Shown: positions 41,629-54,998 of the stretch, in pieces
How the letters are laid out: the number at the start of each line of letters is the position of its first letter
Numbering within the stretch: position 1 is the first letter of the stretch
NCBI GenBank assembly: GCA_026984515.1
Contig: JALSRZ010000078.1
Location: 1-59,564, forward strand
Length of the DNA stretch: 59,564 bases
Direction: 5' to 3'
DNA from: Thiohalobacter sp.
GTDB lineage: Bacteria > Pseudomonadota > Gammaproteobacteria > DSM-19610
Notes under the pieces: model-generated
Seen by the model: the letters and a program-made list of their open reading frames with translations, nothing else
Databases searched by the model: none
Told to the model about the DNA's origin: nothing
Position numbers and translations under genes: made by a program

Positions 41629-44600
41629 TCACCGCGGCAGCTTCCTGTAAACCGGGTCGTCCCAGCTGCCGGTCACCTGATACTGTATCCGGGTCATGCG
41701 ATTGAACTTGTCGCCCACCAGCTTATCGGCCAGGAACACGGCAGCACCGACGGCCGGTCCACCGGCGATAGCACCCGCGATCGGCAACGTGGAACTGACC
41801 TGCGGGGTAACCGTCACCAACTGGTCATAGTCCCTGCTTACCAGGCCGGTACGTCCGGCAATATCGATGGTTGCCGATGAACCCTTGATGGAAAAATCAT
41901 TAGTGAAGGCATCGCCATCCATGACGACAAAATGCCCTTCCATCTTGTCGAAGGTAAAGCCTTCCTTGAACACATCGCTGAAATCCAGCGTCAGGCGGCG
42001 CTGCAGGGTATTCAGGCTGAACAGGCTTAACAACTTGCCGGCGCCACCTTCGTCTACACTCACCAGGCGCCCGTCCCTGGCACGCAAATCGAACTCGGCT
42101 TCCAGCGTCTGCAAGCTGAAATCCGCCGGGGAACCGGGCCAGTTCAACTGCACATTGCCATCCAGTTTGCCGCCTTTCACGGTGTTGCCGGTCTTCAGCA
42201 ACGCCGCCAGTTCTCCCAGCTCGCCACCCTCTACCCGGGCACTGAAACGGCACAGCTGCCGGCCGTCACGTTCCAGCCAGGCACCGCTCCCCCTGAGCAC
42301 CAGGGCGCTGGAATCCATATTGAGGGTTTCAAACCCGACACCCTGTTGCGAACGCTTTCCCACTACCCTGATACTACCGAGATCACGTTCCTCCCAGTTC
42401 AGATCCGCAACAGTGATATCCAGTTCAGGCAAGGCACGCGGATGCATGGTGCGCGCCGGCGTCCTGGTGCCGTTCTGTTCCCGCCTGTTGACCACCAGGT
42501 ATTGCAGGTTGGCCATGACACGCGCCGGCACCGCGCGATCGGCAAATACCCAGCGTACCCAGCCACTGGCACCTTCGCCGGCCACCTTGAAATACCAGGG
42601 ATCAGGCATGCTGCTGTTTACCTGGATATTCTTTGCATCAAAACCCGCCAGCCGAAAATCTTCCACCGACAGGTCCACCGTCAGTGGTGGCGACTTCGCT
42701 GCGCCAGCCGGCTTCGAGGCAAACACGTCTACCCACGGTAGCAGGTCCAGCTCGGCCACATGCCCGGAAAGGTGTACGACATCCTGCTCGGGCAACTCTG
42801 CTTTTCCCCCGTTAAAACGGATATGCAGTTTACGTACACCCTGCATGTTCTGTGCAAGCAATAGCGCTGCATCGGCCAGCCCCGCATACCTTATTGAAAG
42901 GGGGCGTTTGCTTTCCTGACCCGGCGTCCAGCGAATGCGCAGATCACGGCTGCTGTCGGCGGCTTTTGCAAACGGTGCGGGAAGATCGATGGCCACGCCT
43001 TTCAGGTCCGAGCGCAACTCAAGTGTGACCTGTGGCAAGCCGGGACTGGGCTGATTCTGTATATTGAGCAGGGCACGCCAGCGGGCTGCACCACTGAAAC
43101 GGGGACCGAATACCGCATTCTTTTTCTGCACCAACCTGACAAGTTTCAGCTTGCCGTCGATATCGACCACGGTCCTGGAGTGGCCGGATTTTCCCTTGCG
43201 GTACACCGCTACCCGCACCGGCTGACCGAGCAGCTGCGCGCTGGCCTTGTCCACGCTGATGCCTTGCCCGGTAAAATGGAGCACGCCGTGTATATCGGTG
43301 AGGCCGATACCGGAGCTGCCGGGCACCAGGTCATTGCCGTCCAGTGCCACGTCACCGCTGACCCTGATCTTGCCCAGCCCTCGCTTCAGCGGGATATCCA
43401 GTTCCAGCTGCAGCTGGGCGTCACCGCTGGACTCCAGGCCGTCGATCAGGCGACCGAAACGGGCACCCAGCGGGCTGCTGCGGGTATATTCAAGCATGCC
43501 GGCGAGCGTACCACCGGCGGTCCCGCGTATTTCCAGCAAGGGATGTTTCAGATCCCGGATACTGGCAACCACCCGCTGTACCGGCGACTCCAGTATGCGC
43601 CCGGTGGTACCGGTGATGTGCATGCTGCGGCCGGTAAACACAGCCGTGCCACCCAGTTCGTCCAGCTGCCCCCAGGTCGGGTGATAGTCCAGCACGGTAT
43701 CTTCAAAATCGAAGCGCGCTTCAAATCGACCACTGTGGCGGTCAAACGGCATCCGGTCCAGCCTGCCCTGTAACAGCATGCGGGCATTAGTCGCCGTACC
43801 GGATACCAGCGCCCGCTGCAGCCATGCCACCGCCTTGGCGGGCATGACTCTTTCCGGCAGGAAGCGTCTGACTTCGGCGATGGGCAGATCGTCCAGCGCA
43901 AGCTGCATATCGAGCCAGGGTGATGACTGCGCGTAGGGCCAGTCCAGCTGCCAGCGCGTCGACAGGCCCAGCGACGATGACTGCATGGTCAGCCGTTTGC
44001 TCTCGATACGGAACAGGTCCGCGTACCGTTGCCAGTGCACCACACCATCCAGCTGCTCAAGATCGAGCGCAGCCGGGAACAGTCCGGGTATGGACAGCGC
44101 AGCACGACTGGATTGCAGGTACAGGTTGCCGGACTGGAGGTTGCCCTCGATGCTCCCTGACAGGCCGCGCACACCCGGCAATCCGCCGTTGGCTGCAAAC
44201 TGCAGGTCCTCTATCCTGGCCCGGGCGGAAAACGCCGGCTGCTTGCCGCTGACCAGGCTGAACCTGAAACCCGCATCGCGCAAACGACCCTGCGGTTGCA
44301 GGCGGTCGATCATGGCCAGCGCGTCGGCATCGACCCACGGCACCAGCGGCAACAGCGCATTCAGTTCGTCCAGCACAACCAGTGTCATGCCACCCTCGAT
44401 GCGCAGGGCAGACCCGGTCTCGATGCTCAGTTGCACATCGGTCGCGGGCCAGCTGATCTTCTGTTCGCGTTGCATCTCCAGTCCGTTCAGGGCCGCCTTC
44501 CAGCCCTGCTCGACTGCCTGCCACTGAAAGCGACTGGACAGGCGTTCGGCGCTGATCTCCTGTGCATCCGCCGTGGCATTCCTGAAACGGGCCGCATGCA

Positions 44601-45399
44601 ATGCAAACGAACCGCTACCCCAGTTCACCTGCTGTTTATGGATACCCGCCCACAACTCGAGATCCAGGGCACCGCTGGCGACGATCGCCGGGTCGGGAAA
44701 GAGGTGCTGAACGGCAGCCAGTGCCAGACCTTCTGTTTTCAGGTACACCCGGCCGTTCCAGTTGCGCAGGTCAGCCCCCTTGCCATACAGGTCCGCAGCC
44801 GCCTTCAGCGAACTGCCCAGCGACGCCGGCAGTGCGGTCTGCAGCGCAAACTGGTGCCGGTCGTTTTCGTTCACCAGTTGCAGGGAGAGGTCGGTGAGCC
44901 GAACCGGCTCCGCAAACAATCCGGGGTCTGACCAGTCGAGTTGCACGTCCTCGATGGCAATGCTTTCCTGTAACAGCAGCCAGGCCAGCAAGCGGGAATC
45001 CTGCTGCGCCGTACTGCGTTCCAGCAGGTTCGTTTGCAGACGCAGGTGGATGCCGATCAGCCGTACGCCGGCCGTGATCCACTGGCGATTCCGGATTGAA
45101 TCCACGATGTCCAGGGCCACATGAACTTCGTCGATACCCAGTTCGCCTCCGGGGAGACGCGGATCCCTGATTACAACCTGGTTGAGCTTCAGTACCGGCG
45201 ACAGGCCACGCCAGGCGGCATCCAGCGAGCCGATACGGACCGGCTGCCCGAGCACCTTCTGTGCCACAGACTGTAACTGGGCCCGGTACTCGGACATACC
45301 AGGCAGCAGCAGGCGTGCCGCACTCAGCATAACGGCCAGGGTCACCACGACTGCCGCGGTGCTCCACCAGGCCCATGCAACCATACGCCGTGCAACCAT
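41629..45399 (-). CDS. yhdP: YhdP family AsmA-like lipid transport protein
   Basis: YhdP is a large inner-membrane-anchored protein that spans the periplasm and helps move phospholipids to the outer membrane. The 1256-residue product has an N-terminal membrane segment (about 11-33), then a long repetitive beta-rich region with the RBG-type pattern, and a C-terminal AsmA-like part with INTLQRRLTLDFSDVF-type sequence around LFSLNTLQRRLTLDFSDVFK. The length is normal for the family. It is encoded downstream of rng, as expected. Confidence 0.93.
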   Translation of the reverse strand: MVARRMVAWAWWSTAAVVVTLAVMLSAARLLLPGMSEYRAQLQSVAQKVLGQPVRIGSLDAAWRGLSPVLKLNQVVIRDPRLPGGELGIDEVHVALDIVDSIRNRQWITAGVRLIGIHLRLQTNLLERSTAQQDSRLLAWLLLQESIAIEDVQLDWSDPGLFAEPVRLTDLSLQLVNENDRHQFALQTALPASLGSSLKAAADLYGKGADLRNWNGRVYLKTEGLALAAVQHLFPDPAIVASGALDLELWAGIHKQQVNWGSGSFALHAARFRNATADAQEISAERLSSRFQWQAVEQGWKAALNGLEMQREQKISWPATDVQLSIETGSALRIEGGMTLVVLDELNALLPLVPWVDADALAMIDRLQPQGRLRDAGFRFSLVSGKQPAFSARARIEDLQFAANGGLPGVRGLSGSIEGNLQSGNLYLQSSRAALSIPGLFPAALDLEQLDGVVHWQRYADLFRIESKRLTMQSSSLGLSTRWQLDWPYAQSSPWLDMQLALDDLPIAEVRRFLPERVMPAKAVAWLQRALVSGTATNARMLLQGRLDRMPFDRHSGRFEARFDFEDTVLDYHPTWGQLDELGGTAVFTGRSMHITGTTGRILESPVQRVVASIRDLKHPLLEIRGTAGGTLAGMLEYTRSSPLGARFGRLIDGLESSGDAQLQLELDIPLKRGLGKIRVSGDVALDGNDLVPGSSGIGLTDIHGVLHFTGQGISVDKASAQLLGQPVRVAVYRKGKSGHSRTVVDIDGKLKLVRLVQKKNAVFGPRFSGAARWRALLNIQNQPSPGLPQVTLELRSDLKGVAIDLPAPFAKAADSSRDLRIRWTPGQESKRPLSIRYAGLADAALLLAQNMQGVRKLHIRFNGGKAELPEQDVVHLSGHVAELDLLPWVDVFASKPAGAAKSPPLTVDLSVEDFRLAGFDAKNIQVNSSMPDPWYFKVAGEGASGWVRWVFADRAVPARVMANLQYLVVNRREQNGTRTPARTMHPRALPELDITVADLNWEERDLGSIRVVGKRSQQGVGFETLNMDSSALVLRGSGAWLERDGRQLCRFSARVEGGELGELAALLKTGNTVKGGKLDGNVQLNWPGSPADFSLQTLEAEFDLRARDGRLVSVDEGGAGKLLSLFSLNTLQRRLTLDFSDVFKEGFTFDKMEGHFVVMDGDAFTNDFSIKGSSATIDIAGRTGLVSRDYDQLVTVTPQVSSTLPIAGAIAGGPAVGAAVFLADKLVGDKFNRMTRIQYQVTGSWDDPVYRKLPR

Positions 45400-45453
45400 G
45401 CCTGCTAGCCCCGGGAAACCCTGCAGGTGCGCTGACAGGGAAGTGCCGCGTAC

Positions 45454-46923
45454 CTACAGCAACACGACATCAAACTGTTCCTGGTTATACAGGGCCTCAA
45501 CCTGGAACTTGATGGGCTTGCCGATAAAAGACTCCAGCTCCGCTAGACTGGTGGACTCCTCGTCCAGCAGCATATCCACGACTTCCTGGGCAGCCAGCAC
45601 CAGCAACTGCTGGACATCGAACTGCCGGCTCTCGCGCAGGATTTCCCGGAATATTTCGTAGCACACGGTCTCCGCTGTCTTGATCGAGGCGCGGCCGCCA
45701 CAAGTGGGGCAGGTTTCACACAGGATGTGTTCGAGACTCTCGCGGGTACGTTTGCGGGTCATCTGCACCAGGCCGAGATTGGATATCTCGCTGATATGGC
45801 AATTGGCGTGATCGCGCTCGATATGCTTTTCCAGCGCGCGCAACACCTGGCGCTTGTGCTCCTCGGTCTGCATGTCGATGAAGTCGATAATAATCATACC
45901 GCCCAGGTTGCGCAGGCGTAACTGCCGCACAATTGCCTGCGCCGCTTCCAGGTTGGTCTTGAAAATGGTCTCTTCCAGGTTGCGATGCCCCACATAGGCG
46001 CCGGTATTCACGTCGATGGTGGTCATGGCCTCGGTCTGGTCGAGCACCAGGTGTCCGCCCGACTTGAGCTGCACCTTGCGATCCAGTGCCTTCTGGATCT
46101 CGTCATCGATACTGTACAGGTCGAAGATGGGTCGCTCGCCGGGGTAGTATTCCAGCTTGCCGGCCAGCTCGGGAGTAAACTGCTGTACAAATTTTTCCGT
46201 GCGCTGGAAGGTCTCCCGGGAGTCGATGCGCAGTTTCTCGACCTCGGTATCGGAGATATCGCGCAACACGCGCAGCACCAGCGGCAGGTCCTCGTGCACC
46301 ACCTCGCCCGGACCCGCCGTGGCAATGCGTTCCTGCACGGAAGACCACAGGCGTTGCAGGAACTTCAGGTCGTATACAATCGCTTCTTCGCTGACGTTCT
46401 CTGCAGCGGTCCGCAGGATAAAGCCCCCGCCCGCCTCCTTGCCGCGCGCGTCGAGCACCAGTTCACGCAGGCGCTGGCGCTCCGCTTCCTGTTCGATACG
46501 CTGGGATACGCCCACGTTGCCGGCTTCCGGCATGAACACCAGGTACCGTGAAGGAATGGTAATGTGCGTGGTCAGGCGCGCGCCCTTGGTGCCCAGCGGG
46601 TCCTTGATGACCTGCACCAGCACTTCCTGCCCTTCCTGCAGCAGGCGACTGATACTGTCACCGTTGGCGCCCTGTTCGACCCGCTCCTCGTCACTACCCT
46701 GCGCGATATCGGAAGCGTGCAGGAAAGCGGCTTTCTCCAGGCCGATATCAATAAATGCCGCCTGCATGCCCGGTAATACGCGACTTACCACGCCCTTGTA
46801 GATATTACCGACCAGGCCGCGCCGCCGGGCACGCTCGATAAAAACTTCCTGCAGCATGCCATTCTCGACAACCGCGACCCGGGTTTCCTGCGGGGTCACG
46901 TTCGCCAGCAGTTCAACTGTCAT
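45454..46923 (-). CDS. rng: ribonuclease G
   Basis: RNase G processes the 5' end of 16S rRNA. The 489-residue product has the S1 domain near the N terminus (RGLVGNIYKGVVSRVLPGMQ, FIDIGLEKAAFLHASDI), the catalytic part with HLVLDQTEAMTTIDVNTGAY and GGMIIIDFIDM, and the zinc-link cysteines in CETCPTCGG. ATG 46923 gives the standard start TVELLANVTPQETRVAVVEN. It overlaps maf by 11 bases. Confidence 0.96.
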   Translation of the reverse strand: MTVELLANVTPQETRVAVVENGMLQEVFIERARRRGLVGNIYKGVVSRVLPGMQAAFIDIGLEKAAFLHASDIAQGSDEERVEQGANGDSISRLLQEGQEVLVQVIKDPLGTKGARLTTHITIPSRYLVFMPEAGNVGVSQRIEQEAERQRLRELVLDARGKEAGGGFILRTAAENVSEEAIVYDLKFLQRLWSSVQERIATAGPGEVVHEDLPLVLRVLRDISDTEVEKLRIDSRETFQRTEKFVQQFTPELAGKLEYYPGERPIFDLYSIDDEIQKALDRKVQLKSGGHLVLDQTEAMTTIDVNTGAYVGHRNLEETIFKTNLEAAQAIVRQLRLRNLGGMIIIDFIDMQTEEHKRQVLRALEKHIERDHANCHISEISNLGLVQMTRKRTRESLEHILCETCPTCGGRASIKTAETVCYEIFREILRESRQFDVQQLLVLAAQEVVDMLLDEESTSLAELESFIGKPIKFQVEALYNQEQFDVVLL

Positions 46924-47506
46924 GAGTGTTGTCCAATACCTGAATACCAAATTCCTGCAACAACTGGCCGGTTTCATACAGGGGCAAACCCATCACACCG
47001 GTGTAACTGCCTTCCAGCCGTTCAATAAACAGTGCGCCAATCCCCTGGATGGCGTAGCCCCCGGCCTTGTCGCGTGGTTCACCGGTACGCCAGTAGGCGT
47101 CGATTTCCTCGGCCTCCAGCGGGCGAAACCACACCCGGCTGGTACTGAGCCGCACGGCTTCGCGCTCGCCTGCCAGGGCAACGGCGCTCAGCACCTGGTG
47201 CTCCCTGCCGGACAGGACCTGCAACATCTGTCTCGCCTGCTCCGGACTGCCCGGTTTTCCCAGCATCCGCCCGTCTGCCACCACGGTGGTGTCAGCCCCC
47301 AGAACCGGCAGGTCTTCTGCGCCTTCATGGTGCCGAACCGCTCGTGCTTTTTCCAGTGCCAGGCGCAGCACGCAGTCTTCGGCACTCTCATTGTGCAGCG
47401 GGGTTTCATCGATGGCTGCGACCCGCTGCCGGAAAATGATGCCGGCCTGCCGCAGCAACGCCTGGCGGCGGGGAGAGGCGGAGGCCAGAATCAGCTGCGC
47501 GTCCAT
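46913..47506 (-). CDS. maf: Maf family nucleotide pyrophosphatase
   Basis: Maf proteins hydrolyse non-canonical or canonical nucleoside triphosphates such as dTTP and UTP and have been linked to septum control. The 197-residue product has LILASASPRRQALLRQAG, DETPLHNESAEDCVLRLALE, VLGADTTVVADGRMLGKPG and KAGGYAIQGIGALFIERLEG, all family motifs. It overlaps the start of rng. Confidence 0.95.
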   Translation of the reverse strand: MDAQLILASASPRRQALLRQAGIIFRQRVAAIDETPLHNESAEDCVLRLALEKARAVRHHEGAEDLPVLGADTTVVADGRMLGKPGSPEQARQMLQVLSGREHQVLSAVALAGEREAVRLSTSRVWFRPLEAEEIDAYWRTGEPRDKAGGYAIQGIGALFIERLEGSYTGVMGLPLYETGQLLQEFGIQVLDNTHDS

Positions 47507-47508
47507 GC

Positions 47509-47979
47509 TCAGGCCCGGTGGTAGGGGTGGTGACGGATGACAGTCCAGGCCCGGTACAACTGCTCGGCCAGCAACACGCGCACCAGCGTATGCGGCAGGG
47601 TCAGCGCCGACAGCGACCAGCGTAACTCCGCCCGTTCCAGGCAGGTATCCGCCAGTCCGTCGGGTCCACCGATCAGCAGGCTGACATCGCGCCCGTCCTG
47701 CAACCAGGCAGCCAGCCTTTCGGCCAGCTGCCCGGTCGACCAGCTGCGGCCGGCCACGTCCATGGCAATCACCAGCTGCCGGGGATCGGTGGCGGCAAGC
47801 ATGCGTTTACCTTCCTCGCTGACCGCCCGCTGTGTCGATGCGGACCTGCCACGCTGACCGAGCGGTATTTCCACCAGTTGCAAACGGCATTCGTGCGGCA
47901 GGCGGCGCGCATATTCCCGGTATCCTTCGTTCACCCAGGCGGGCATCCGGGTTCCGGCGGCGATGAGGGTGATATCCAT
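47509..47979 (-). CDS. rlmH: 23S rRNA pseudouridine-1915 N3-methyltransferase RlmH
   Basis: RlmH methylates pseudouridine 1915 of 23S rRNA. The 156-residue SPOUT enzyme has WVNEGYREYARRLPHECRLQ, the SAM-binding knot motif FLIGGPDG-type SLLIGGPDGLADTC and the tail TLPHTLVRVLLAEQLYRAW. It is followed two bases later by maf and preceded by rsfS with a 37-base gap. Confidence 0.97.
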   Translation of the reverse strand: MDITLIAAGTRMPAWVNEGYREYARRLPHECRLQLVEIPLGQRGRSASTQRAVSEEGKRMLAATDPRQLVIAMDVAGRSWSTGQLAERLAAWLQDGRDVSLLIGGPDGLADTCLERAELRWSLSALTLPHTLVRVLLAEQLYRAWTVIRHHPYHRA

Positions 47980-48016
47980 ACGCCTGAATCAACGGACCGG
48001 AACTGCCACACAAGGG

Positions 48017-48370
48017 TCAGCCCTGTTCACTTTTGCCACGATTCTCCTCGGTGACGGACCAGAGTTTCTCCAGCGCGTAGAATTCGCGAATACGCGGCTG
48101 CATGACGTGTACCACGACATCCCCGAGGTCGACCAGCACCCACTCACCCTCGCGCTCGCCTTCCACACCCAGCGGTGCGACACCCGCCTGTTTGCAAGCC
48201 TGTACCACGGCGCCGGCCAGCGACTTTACGTGGCGGTCCGAGGTGCCGCTGGCAACAATCATGTAGTCGGTTACCGAGGTCAGCTCGCGAACGTCGAAGG
48301 CATCGATATCAACCCCCTTGAGGCCATCCAGCGCTTTCAGCGCAACCTGTTTCAGTGCTTCAGTCTGCAT
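48017..48370 (-). CDS. rsfS: ribosome silencing factor RsfS
   Basis: RsfS binds uL14 and blocks subunit joining under starvation. The 117-residue product has [40 protein letters not shown] and [20 protein letters not shown]. It overlaps the end of nadD by 11 bases. Confidence 0.96.
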   Translation of the reverse strand: MQTEALKQVALKALDGLKGVDIDAFDVRELTSVTDYMIVASGTSDRHVKSLAGAVVQACKQAGVAPLGVEGEREGEWVLVDLGDVVVHVMQPRIREFYALEKLWSVTEENRGKSEQG

Positions 48371-48989
48371 ACCACTTCTCTTGTGTAATCCGCCTGAGTA
48401 CGGAATCCGGCAGCAGGTAGCGAGGACTCTTTCCCGCCGCCAGCAGTTCCCGGATCTGTGTAGATGAAACCGACAGTTGCGTAACCGGGATATCGATCAC
48501 GCAACCGGCGGAGCGTTCCTGCAGCACCCGGCTGTCCGTCACCCGCGTGCTGTTCAGGCGCTCGGCCAGTGCCCGCGGTTGCGGCACACGGGCACCGGGT
48601 CTCTGCATCACCACCAGGTGGCACAGCGCAGGGAGATCCTGCCAGCGGTGCCAGCGCTCCAGCCCCGGCAACGCATCTGCGCCCAGCACCAGGCACAGCG
48701 GCGTTTCACCCTGTTCCGCACGTATCGATTCCAGGGTATCCACCATATAGGAAGGACCCTCGCGCTGCAGCTCGCGCACGTCGATCTCCAGTGCCGGTTC
48801 GTCCGCCACGGCCAGCTGCAGCAGTTCCAGCCGTTGCGCCGCACTGGCCCGGGGTGCCGGACGGTGCGGCGGCACGCGGCAGGGCAGCAGGTGAACAGCG
48901 GGAACATCCAGTGCCTGCTGCACCTCCAGGGCCGGGCGCAGGTGACCAAAGTGGACGGGATCGAAGGTACCACCAAGAATGCAGATCAT
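48360..48989 (-). CDS. nadD: nicotinate-nucleotide adenylyltransferase
   Basis: NadD adenylates nicotinate mononucleotide, the penultimate step to NAD, so it complements nadB in this window. The 209-residue product has the [16 protein letters not shown] nucleotidyl-transferase motif, [13 protein letters not shown], and the C-terminal [20 protein letters not shown]. Its ATG is at 48989, 27 bases downstream of the proA stop. Confidence 0.97.
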   Translation of the reverse strand: MICILGGTFDPVHFGHLRPALEVQQALDVPAVHLLPCRVPPHRPAPRASAAQRLELLQLAVADEPALEIDVRELQREGPSYMVDTLESIRAEQGETPLCLVLGADALPGLERWHRWQDLPALCHLVVMQRPGARVPQPRALAERLNSTRVTDSRVLQERSAGCVIDIPVTQLSVSSTQIRELLAAGKSPRYLLPDSVLRRITQEKWYAD

Positions 48990-49016
48990 GAGGTCCGGAA
49001 AAGACGCAGGCCGGTT

Positions 49017-50300
49017 TCAGGAACGGATGTGCCCATCGCCGAGCACGATGAACTTCAGGGTGGTGAGGCCTTCCAGACCAACCGGGCCGCGTGCGTGCAG
49101 CTTGTCGGTGCTGATACCGATTTCGGCACCCAGCCCGTATTCAAAACCGTCGGCAAAGCGGGACGAGGCGTTGACCATGACCGAACTGGAATCCACTTCA
49201 CGCAGGAAACGCCGTGCACGCGTGAAACTTTCGGTAATAATGACATCGGTATGCTGCGAACCATGCCGGTCAATGTGCTCCATGGCGGCATCCATGTCGT
49301 CGACGATGCGCAGCGCCAGGATGGGCGCCAGGTACTCTTCGTCCCAGTCTGCATCCTGTGCGGCGCGTATATCCGGCAGAATACGGCGGCTGCGTTCGCA
49401 ACCGCGCAACTCCACGCCCGCGTCCTGGTACTGCCTGCCCAGCAGCGGCAGAACCTGTGCTGCGATACCCTCGGCAACCAGCAGGGTTTCCATGGTATTG
49501 CAGGTGCCGTAGCGCTGGGTCTTGGCGTTAAACGCCACCTTGACGGCCTTGTCGATATCGGCCTGGTCATCGATATAGGTGTGACAGACACCGTGCAGGT
49601 GTTTGATGACCGGTATCCGGGATTCCGAGGTCACCCGTTCAATCAGCCCCTTGCCACCGCGCGGCACGATGACATCGACATAGTCCTGCAGCCGCAATAA
49701 TTCGCCAACCGCCGCGCGATCGGTGGTTGCGACCACCTGCACCGCATTGGCGGGCAGGCCGGCCTGCTCCAGGCCCTGTTCGATACAGCGCGCCACTGCC
49801 TGGTTGGAATGCAGCGCTTCCGAACCGCCGCGCAGGATACAGGCGTTGCCGGACTTGAGGCAAAGCGCCGCAGCGTCTGCAGTCACATTGGGGCGCGACT
49901 CGTAAATTATGCCGATGACGCCCAGCGGTACGCGCATGCGTCCAACCTGTATACCGGAAGGCCGGTAGTCCAGATCGCTGATCGCTCCCACCGGGTCGGC
50001 CAGCGCGGCAATCTGGCGCAGGCCTTCCGCCATTGCCTCGATGCGCGCATCGGTCAGTTCCAGCCGGTCCAGCAGGGCGGCATCCAGGCCGTGCTGCCGA
50101 CCGGCTTCCAGATCCTTCTGGTTCTCGCCCTTCAGCCGCGCCCTGTCCGCCAGGATGGCGGCGGCTATGGCCTCCAGCGCGGCATTTTTTGCGCCGCTTT
50201 CCGCGCGGCTGACCAACCGTGCGGCGGCGCGCGCTTTCTGTCCCAGCTCAAGCATGTAGGCAGAGACATCGAATTGGATGGATGGTGCTGATTTAGTCAT
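49017..50300 (-). CDS. proA: glutamate-5-semialdehyde dehydrogenase
   Basis: ProA reduces gamma-glutamyl phosphate in proline synthesis. The 427-residue product has [40 protein letters not shown], the catalytic cysteine in [12 protein letters not shown] and [23 protein letters not shown] 50300 gives the expected N terminus; the frame is open 17 codons further upstream without family resemblance. proB is not in view. Confidence 0.97.
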   Translation of the reverse strand: MTKSAPSIQFDVSAYMLELGQKARAAARLVSRAESGAKNAALEAIAAAILADRARLKGENQKDLEAGRQHGLDAALLDRLELTDARIEAMAEGLRQIAALADPVGAISDLDYRPSGIQVGRMRVPLGVIGIIYESRPNVTADAAALCLKSGNACILRGGSEALHSNQAVARCIEQGLEQAGLPANAVQVVATTDRAAVGELLRLQDYVDVIVPRGGKGLIERVTSESRIPVIKHLHGVCHTYIDDQADIDKAVKVAFNAKTQRYGTCNTMETLLVAEGIAAQVLPLLGRQYQDAGVELRGCERSRRILPDIRAAQDADWDEEYLAPILALRIVDDMDAAMEHIDRHGSQHTDVIITESFTRARRFLREVDSSSVMVNASSRFADGFEYGLGAEIGISTDKLHARGPVGLEGLTTLKFIVLGDGHIRS

Positions 50301-50316
50301 ACCCTGGCCGTCGTGT

Positions 50317-51345
50317 TCAGGCGGAATTTCGCAGCGGCGCCGTACCGGCAAGCCGCAGCGTCAATTGTAACAGCTCATCCCAGGCACTGCCCGGCGCACG
50401 CCCCTTGATGACCCGGTCCAGGCGCGCGCAGTGCTGCAACAGGGCCCACCACTGGCGTCCACGAATACGCGCTAATACACCACTGATCAGGGGTTTGCGC
50501 TTGTCCCACACGCGCCACATGCCCATCACCCCGGCCAGTGACTTGCCAGCCTGCAACTCCCGCGCCATGCTGCCGAGCATGCGTATTTCGCGGTTCAGTG
50601 CCCACAGCACTAGCACCGGCTCCACCGCTTCAGCACGCAAACCGGCCAGGATACGCTGAACGTGCAGCGCCTCCCCGGCCAGGGCGGCATCCACCAGGCC
50701 GAAAATATCGTAGCGGGCGCTGTCCGTAACCAGCTCCGTAACCGTCTCCGCCTGTAGCGGACCCGGGCCGTTCAGCAGGTAGAGTTTCTCGATCTCCTGT
50801 GCCGCAGCCAGCAGGTTGCCCTCCACGCGTTCGGCAATCAGTTGCAGGGCATCGCGTTCCGGCTGCATACCGTGCGCGCGCATACGCTGCTCGATCCAGG
50901 CCGGAAGCTGCGCGGTTTCCACCGGCCACACCGGCACACTGATACCCGCCGCCTCCAGCGCCTTTGCCCATTTGCTTTTGCGCGCGGCGGGTTCGAGTTT
51001 TGCCGAAACGACCAGCAACAGGGTGTCTTCGGGGGGCCTTGCCACGTACTCAGCCAGTGCCTTTGCACCCTCCTTGCCCGGCTTGCCGGTCGGCAGGTGC
51101 AATTCGAGTATACGGCGCTCGGCAAACAGCGACAGGCTGTCGCAGGCCGCCGCGAGGCGCTGCCAGTCGAACCCGGGCTCGACGCTGAATACCTCCCGCT
51201 CGCTGTACCCTTGCTCGCGGGCGGCAGCTCGCACGGCGTCGGCACATTCGTTTACCAGCAGGGTCTCGTTGCCGTGGATAAAGTAGACCGGTGCCAGCCC
51301 GGCCGCAAGCTGCCCGGTCAGCTGTTTTGCGTGCAGCTGTGTCAC
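50317..51345 (-). CDS. holA: DNA polymerase III subunit delta
   Basis: HolA opens the beta clamp during loading. The 342-residue product has the AAA-like N domain with [40 protein letters not shown]-type part around [20 protein letters not shown], then the C-terminal collar helices. It starts with GTG at 51345, overlapping the lptE stop by four bases (GTGA). Confidence 0.95.
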   Translation of the reverse strand: MTQLHAKQLTGQLAAGLAPVYFIHGNETLLVNECADAVRAAAREQGYSEREVFSVEPGFDWQRLAAACDSLSLFAERRILELHLPTGKPGKEGAKALAEYVARPPEDTLLLVVSAKLEPAARKSKWAKALEAAGISVPVWPVETAQLPAWIEQRMRAHGMQPERDALQLIAERVEGNLLAAAQEIEKLYLLNGPGPLQAETVTELVTDSARYDIFGLVDAALAGEALHVQRILAGLRAEAVEPVLVLWALNREIRMLGSMARELQAGKSLAGVMGMWRVWDKRKPLISGVLARIRGRQWWALLQHCARLDRVIKGRAPGSAWDELLQLTLRLAGTAPLRNSA

Positions 51346-51869
51346 GGGTGTTTGAGTCTCGCGTTGATGCGGGTGAGGATCTGCCGGGCCAGGCTGCTGC
51401 GCATCTGCACATGCAGTTGTTCTGCTTCCGATACCTTGCCGAGCAGTTCGTTTTCATCAAAGACCAGGTCACGGATCATGCGCAGGTTCTGCGCCTTGAC
51501 CAGCACCTGGCCCTCCCGGTCCGTCAGTTGGAACGTAACGGCGTCGTATAATTCGTATTCGCTGGCCTTGCCGGTACTGCCTACCGACAGGATGCGGTTC
51601 TCCGACTGTTCGTCGGTGATTCTCAGTACCGCGGTTGCCTGTTCGCGACTGTCCACTACCCTGGCCCCGGAGGCTTCCAGTTCATTGCGCAGTGAGCGGG
51701 CCATGCCGGTGAACGGGCTGTTCGATTCGATGTAGGTTTGCTGCAACTGCGCCGGCAATTCCACATCGCCACGCAAACGGAAGCCGCAGGCCGACAATAC
51801 CATCAGCGACAGGAGCATCAGCCCGGTAACACTATAGCGGGAAAAAGCCGCGCGGAAACTGGATATCAT
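51342..51869 (-). CDS. lptE: LPS-assembly lipoprotein LptE
   Basis: LptE plugs the LptD barrel in the outer membrane. The 175-residue product has a lipoprotein signal peptide with lipobox LSAC near residues 25-28, followed by GFRLRGDVELPAQLQQTYIE and the family core to DLVFDENELLGKVSEAEQLH. ATG 51869 with AGGAGAACC just upstream is the start. It follows leuS by 16 bases, the conserved leuS-lptE-holA order. Confidence 0.95.
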   Translation of the reverse strand: MISSFRAAFSRYSVTGLMLLSLMVLSACGFRLRGDVELPAQLQQTYIESNSPFTGMARSLRNELEASGARVVDSREQATAVLRITDEQSENRILSVGSTGKASEYELYDAVTFQLTDREGQVLVKAQNLRMIRDLVFDENELLGKVSEAEQLHVQMRSSLARQILTRINARLKHP

Positions 51870-51885
51870 GTCGGTTCTCCTGTGC

Positions 51886-54426
<2,541 letters not shown>

Positions 54427-54465
54427 CTAAACTTGTAACTGAGCTGCCCGGTATAACAGGAGTGC

Positions 54466-54984
54466 ATGGTGACCAGCCCCGTCTCTGACAAACTCGTACA
54501 GGCCTATAACCGCATGATGGAGCGCCTTCGCCATGCGCTGGAAGAGGCCGGTACGAACGCGCCGCCCGGCATCCGCCACGGCATCGAAAAAGCCCGTAAA
54601 ACCGCCGTGGAGCTGGAAGAACTGACCCACGACGAGGCCGAAAAGGTCGCCGGGTACCTGAAGCGGGATCTCCAGGACGCCGGCCGGCACCTGGCGGAAA
54701 CCAGCCATGAACTGGGCGACTGGCTGCGTTTTGACATCGAGCAGATCGAAAGCCGCCTGCTGGAAATATTCAGCCGCGTCGCGGACCGGACCAGGGTCGA
54801 GTGGACAGAACTGCAGGAAGAACTGGAAAAAGACCCGCCCTATCACAGTGGGGAAGTCACCGGGCCCGGCACACTGTACTGCTCGGCGTGCGGCGAAGCC
54901 CTGCATTTTCACCACACGGCGCGCATCCCCCCCTGCCCGAAATGCAGGAACGGGACGTTCAGACGCTGGCCGGTGGAAACCTGA
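54466..54984 (+). CDS. zinc-ribbon protein, DUF1451/YbeL family
   Basis: The 172-residue protein has a long helical, charged N-terminal region (about 1-125) and a C-terminal zinc ribbon with CSAC (about 143-146) and CPKC (159-162). It matches the YbeL/DUF1451 family encoded next to leuS in many gammaproteobacteria. AGGAGTGC precedes ATG 54466. Function unknown. Confidence 0.88.
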   Translation: MVTSPVSDKLVQAYNRMMERLRHALEEAGTNAPPGIRHGIEKARKTAVELEELTHDEAEKVAGYLKRDLQDAGRHLAETSHELGDWLRFDIEQIESRLLEIFSRVADRTRVEWTELQEELEKDPPYHSGEVTGPGTLYCSACGEALHFHHTARIPPCPKCRNGTFRRWPVET

Positions 54985-54998
54985 AGGCCGGCAGGTCT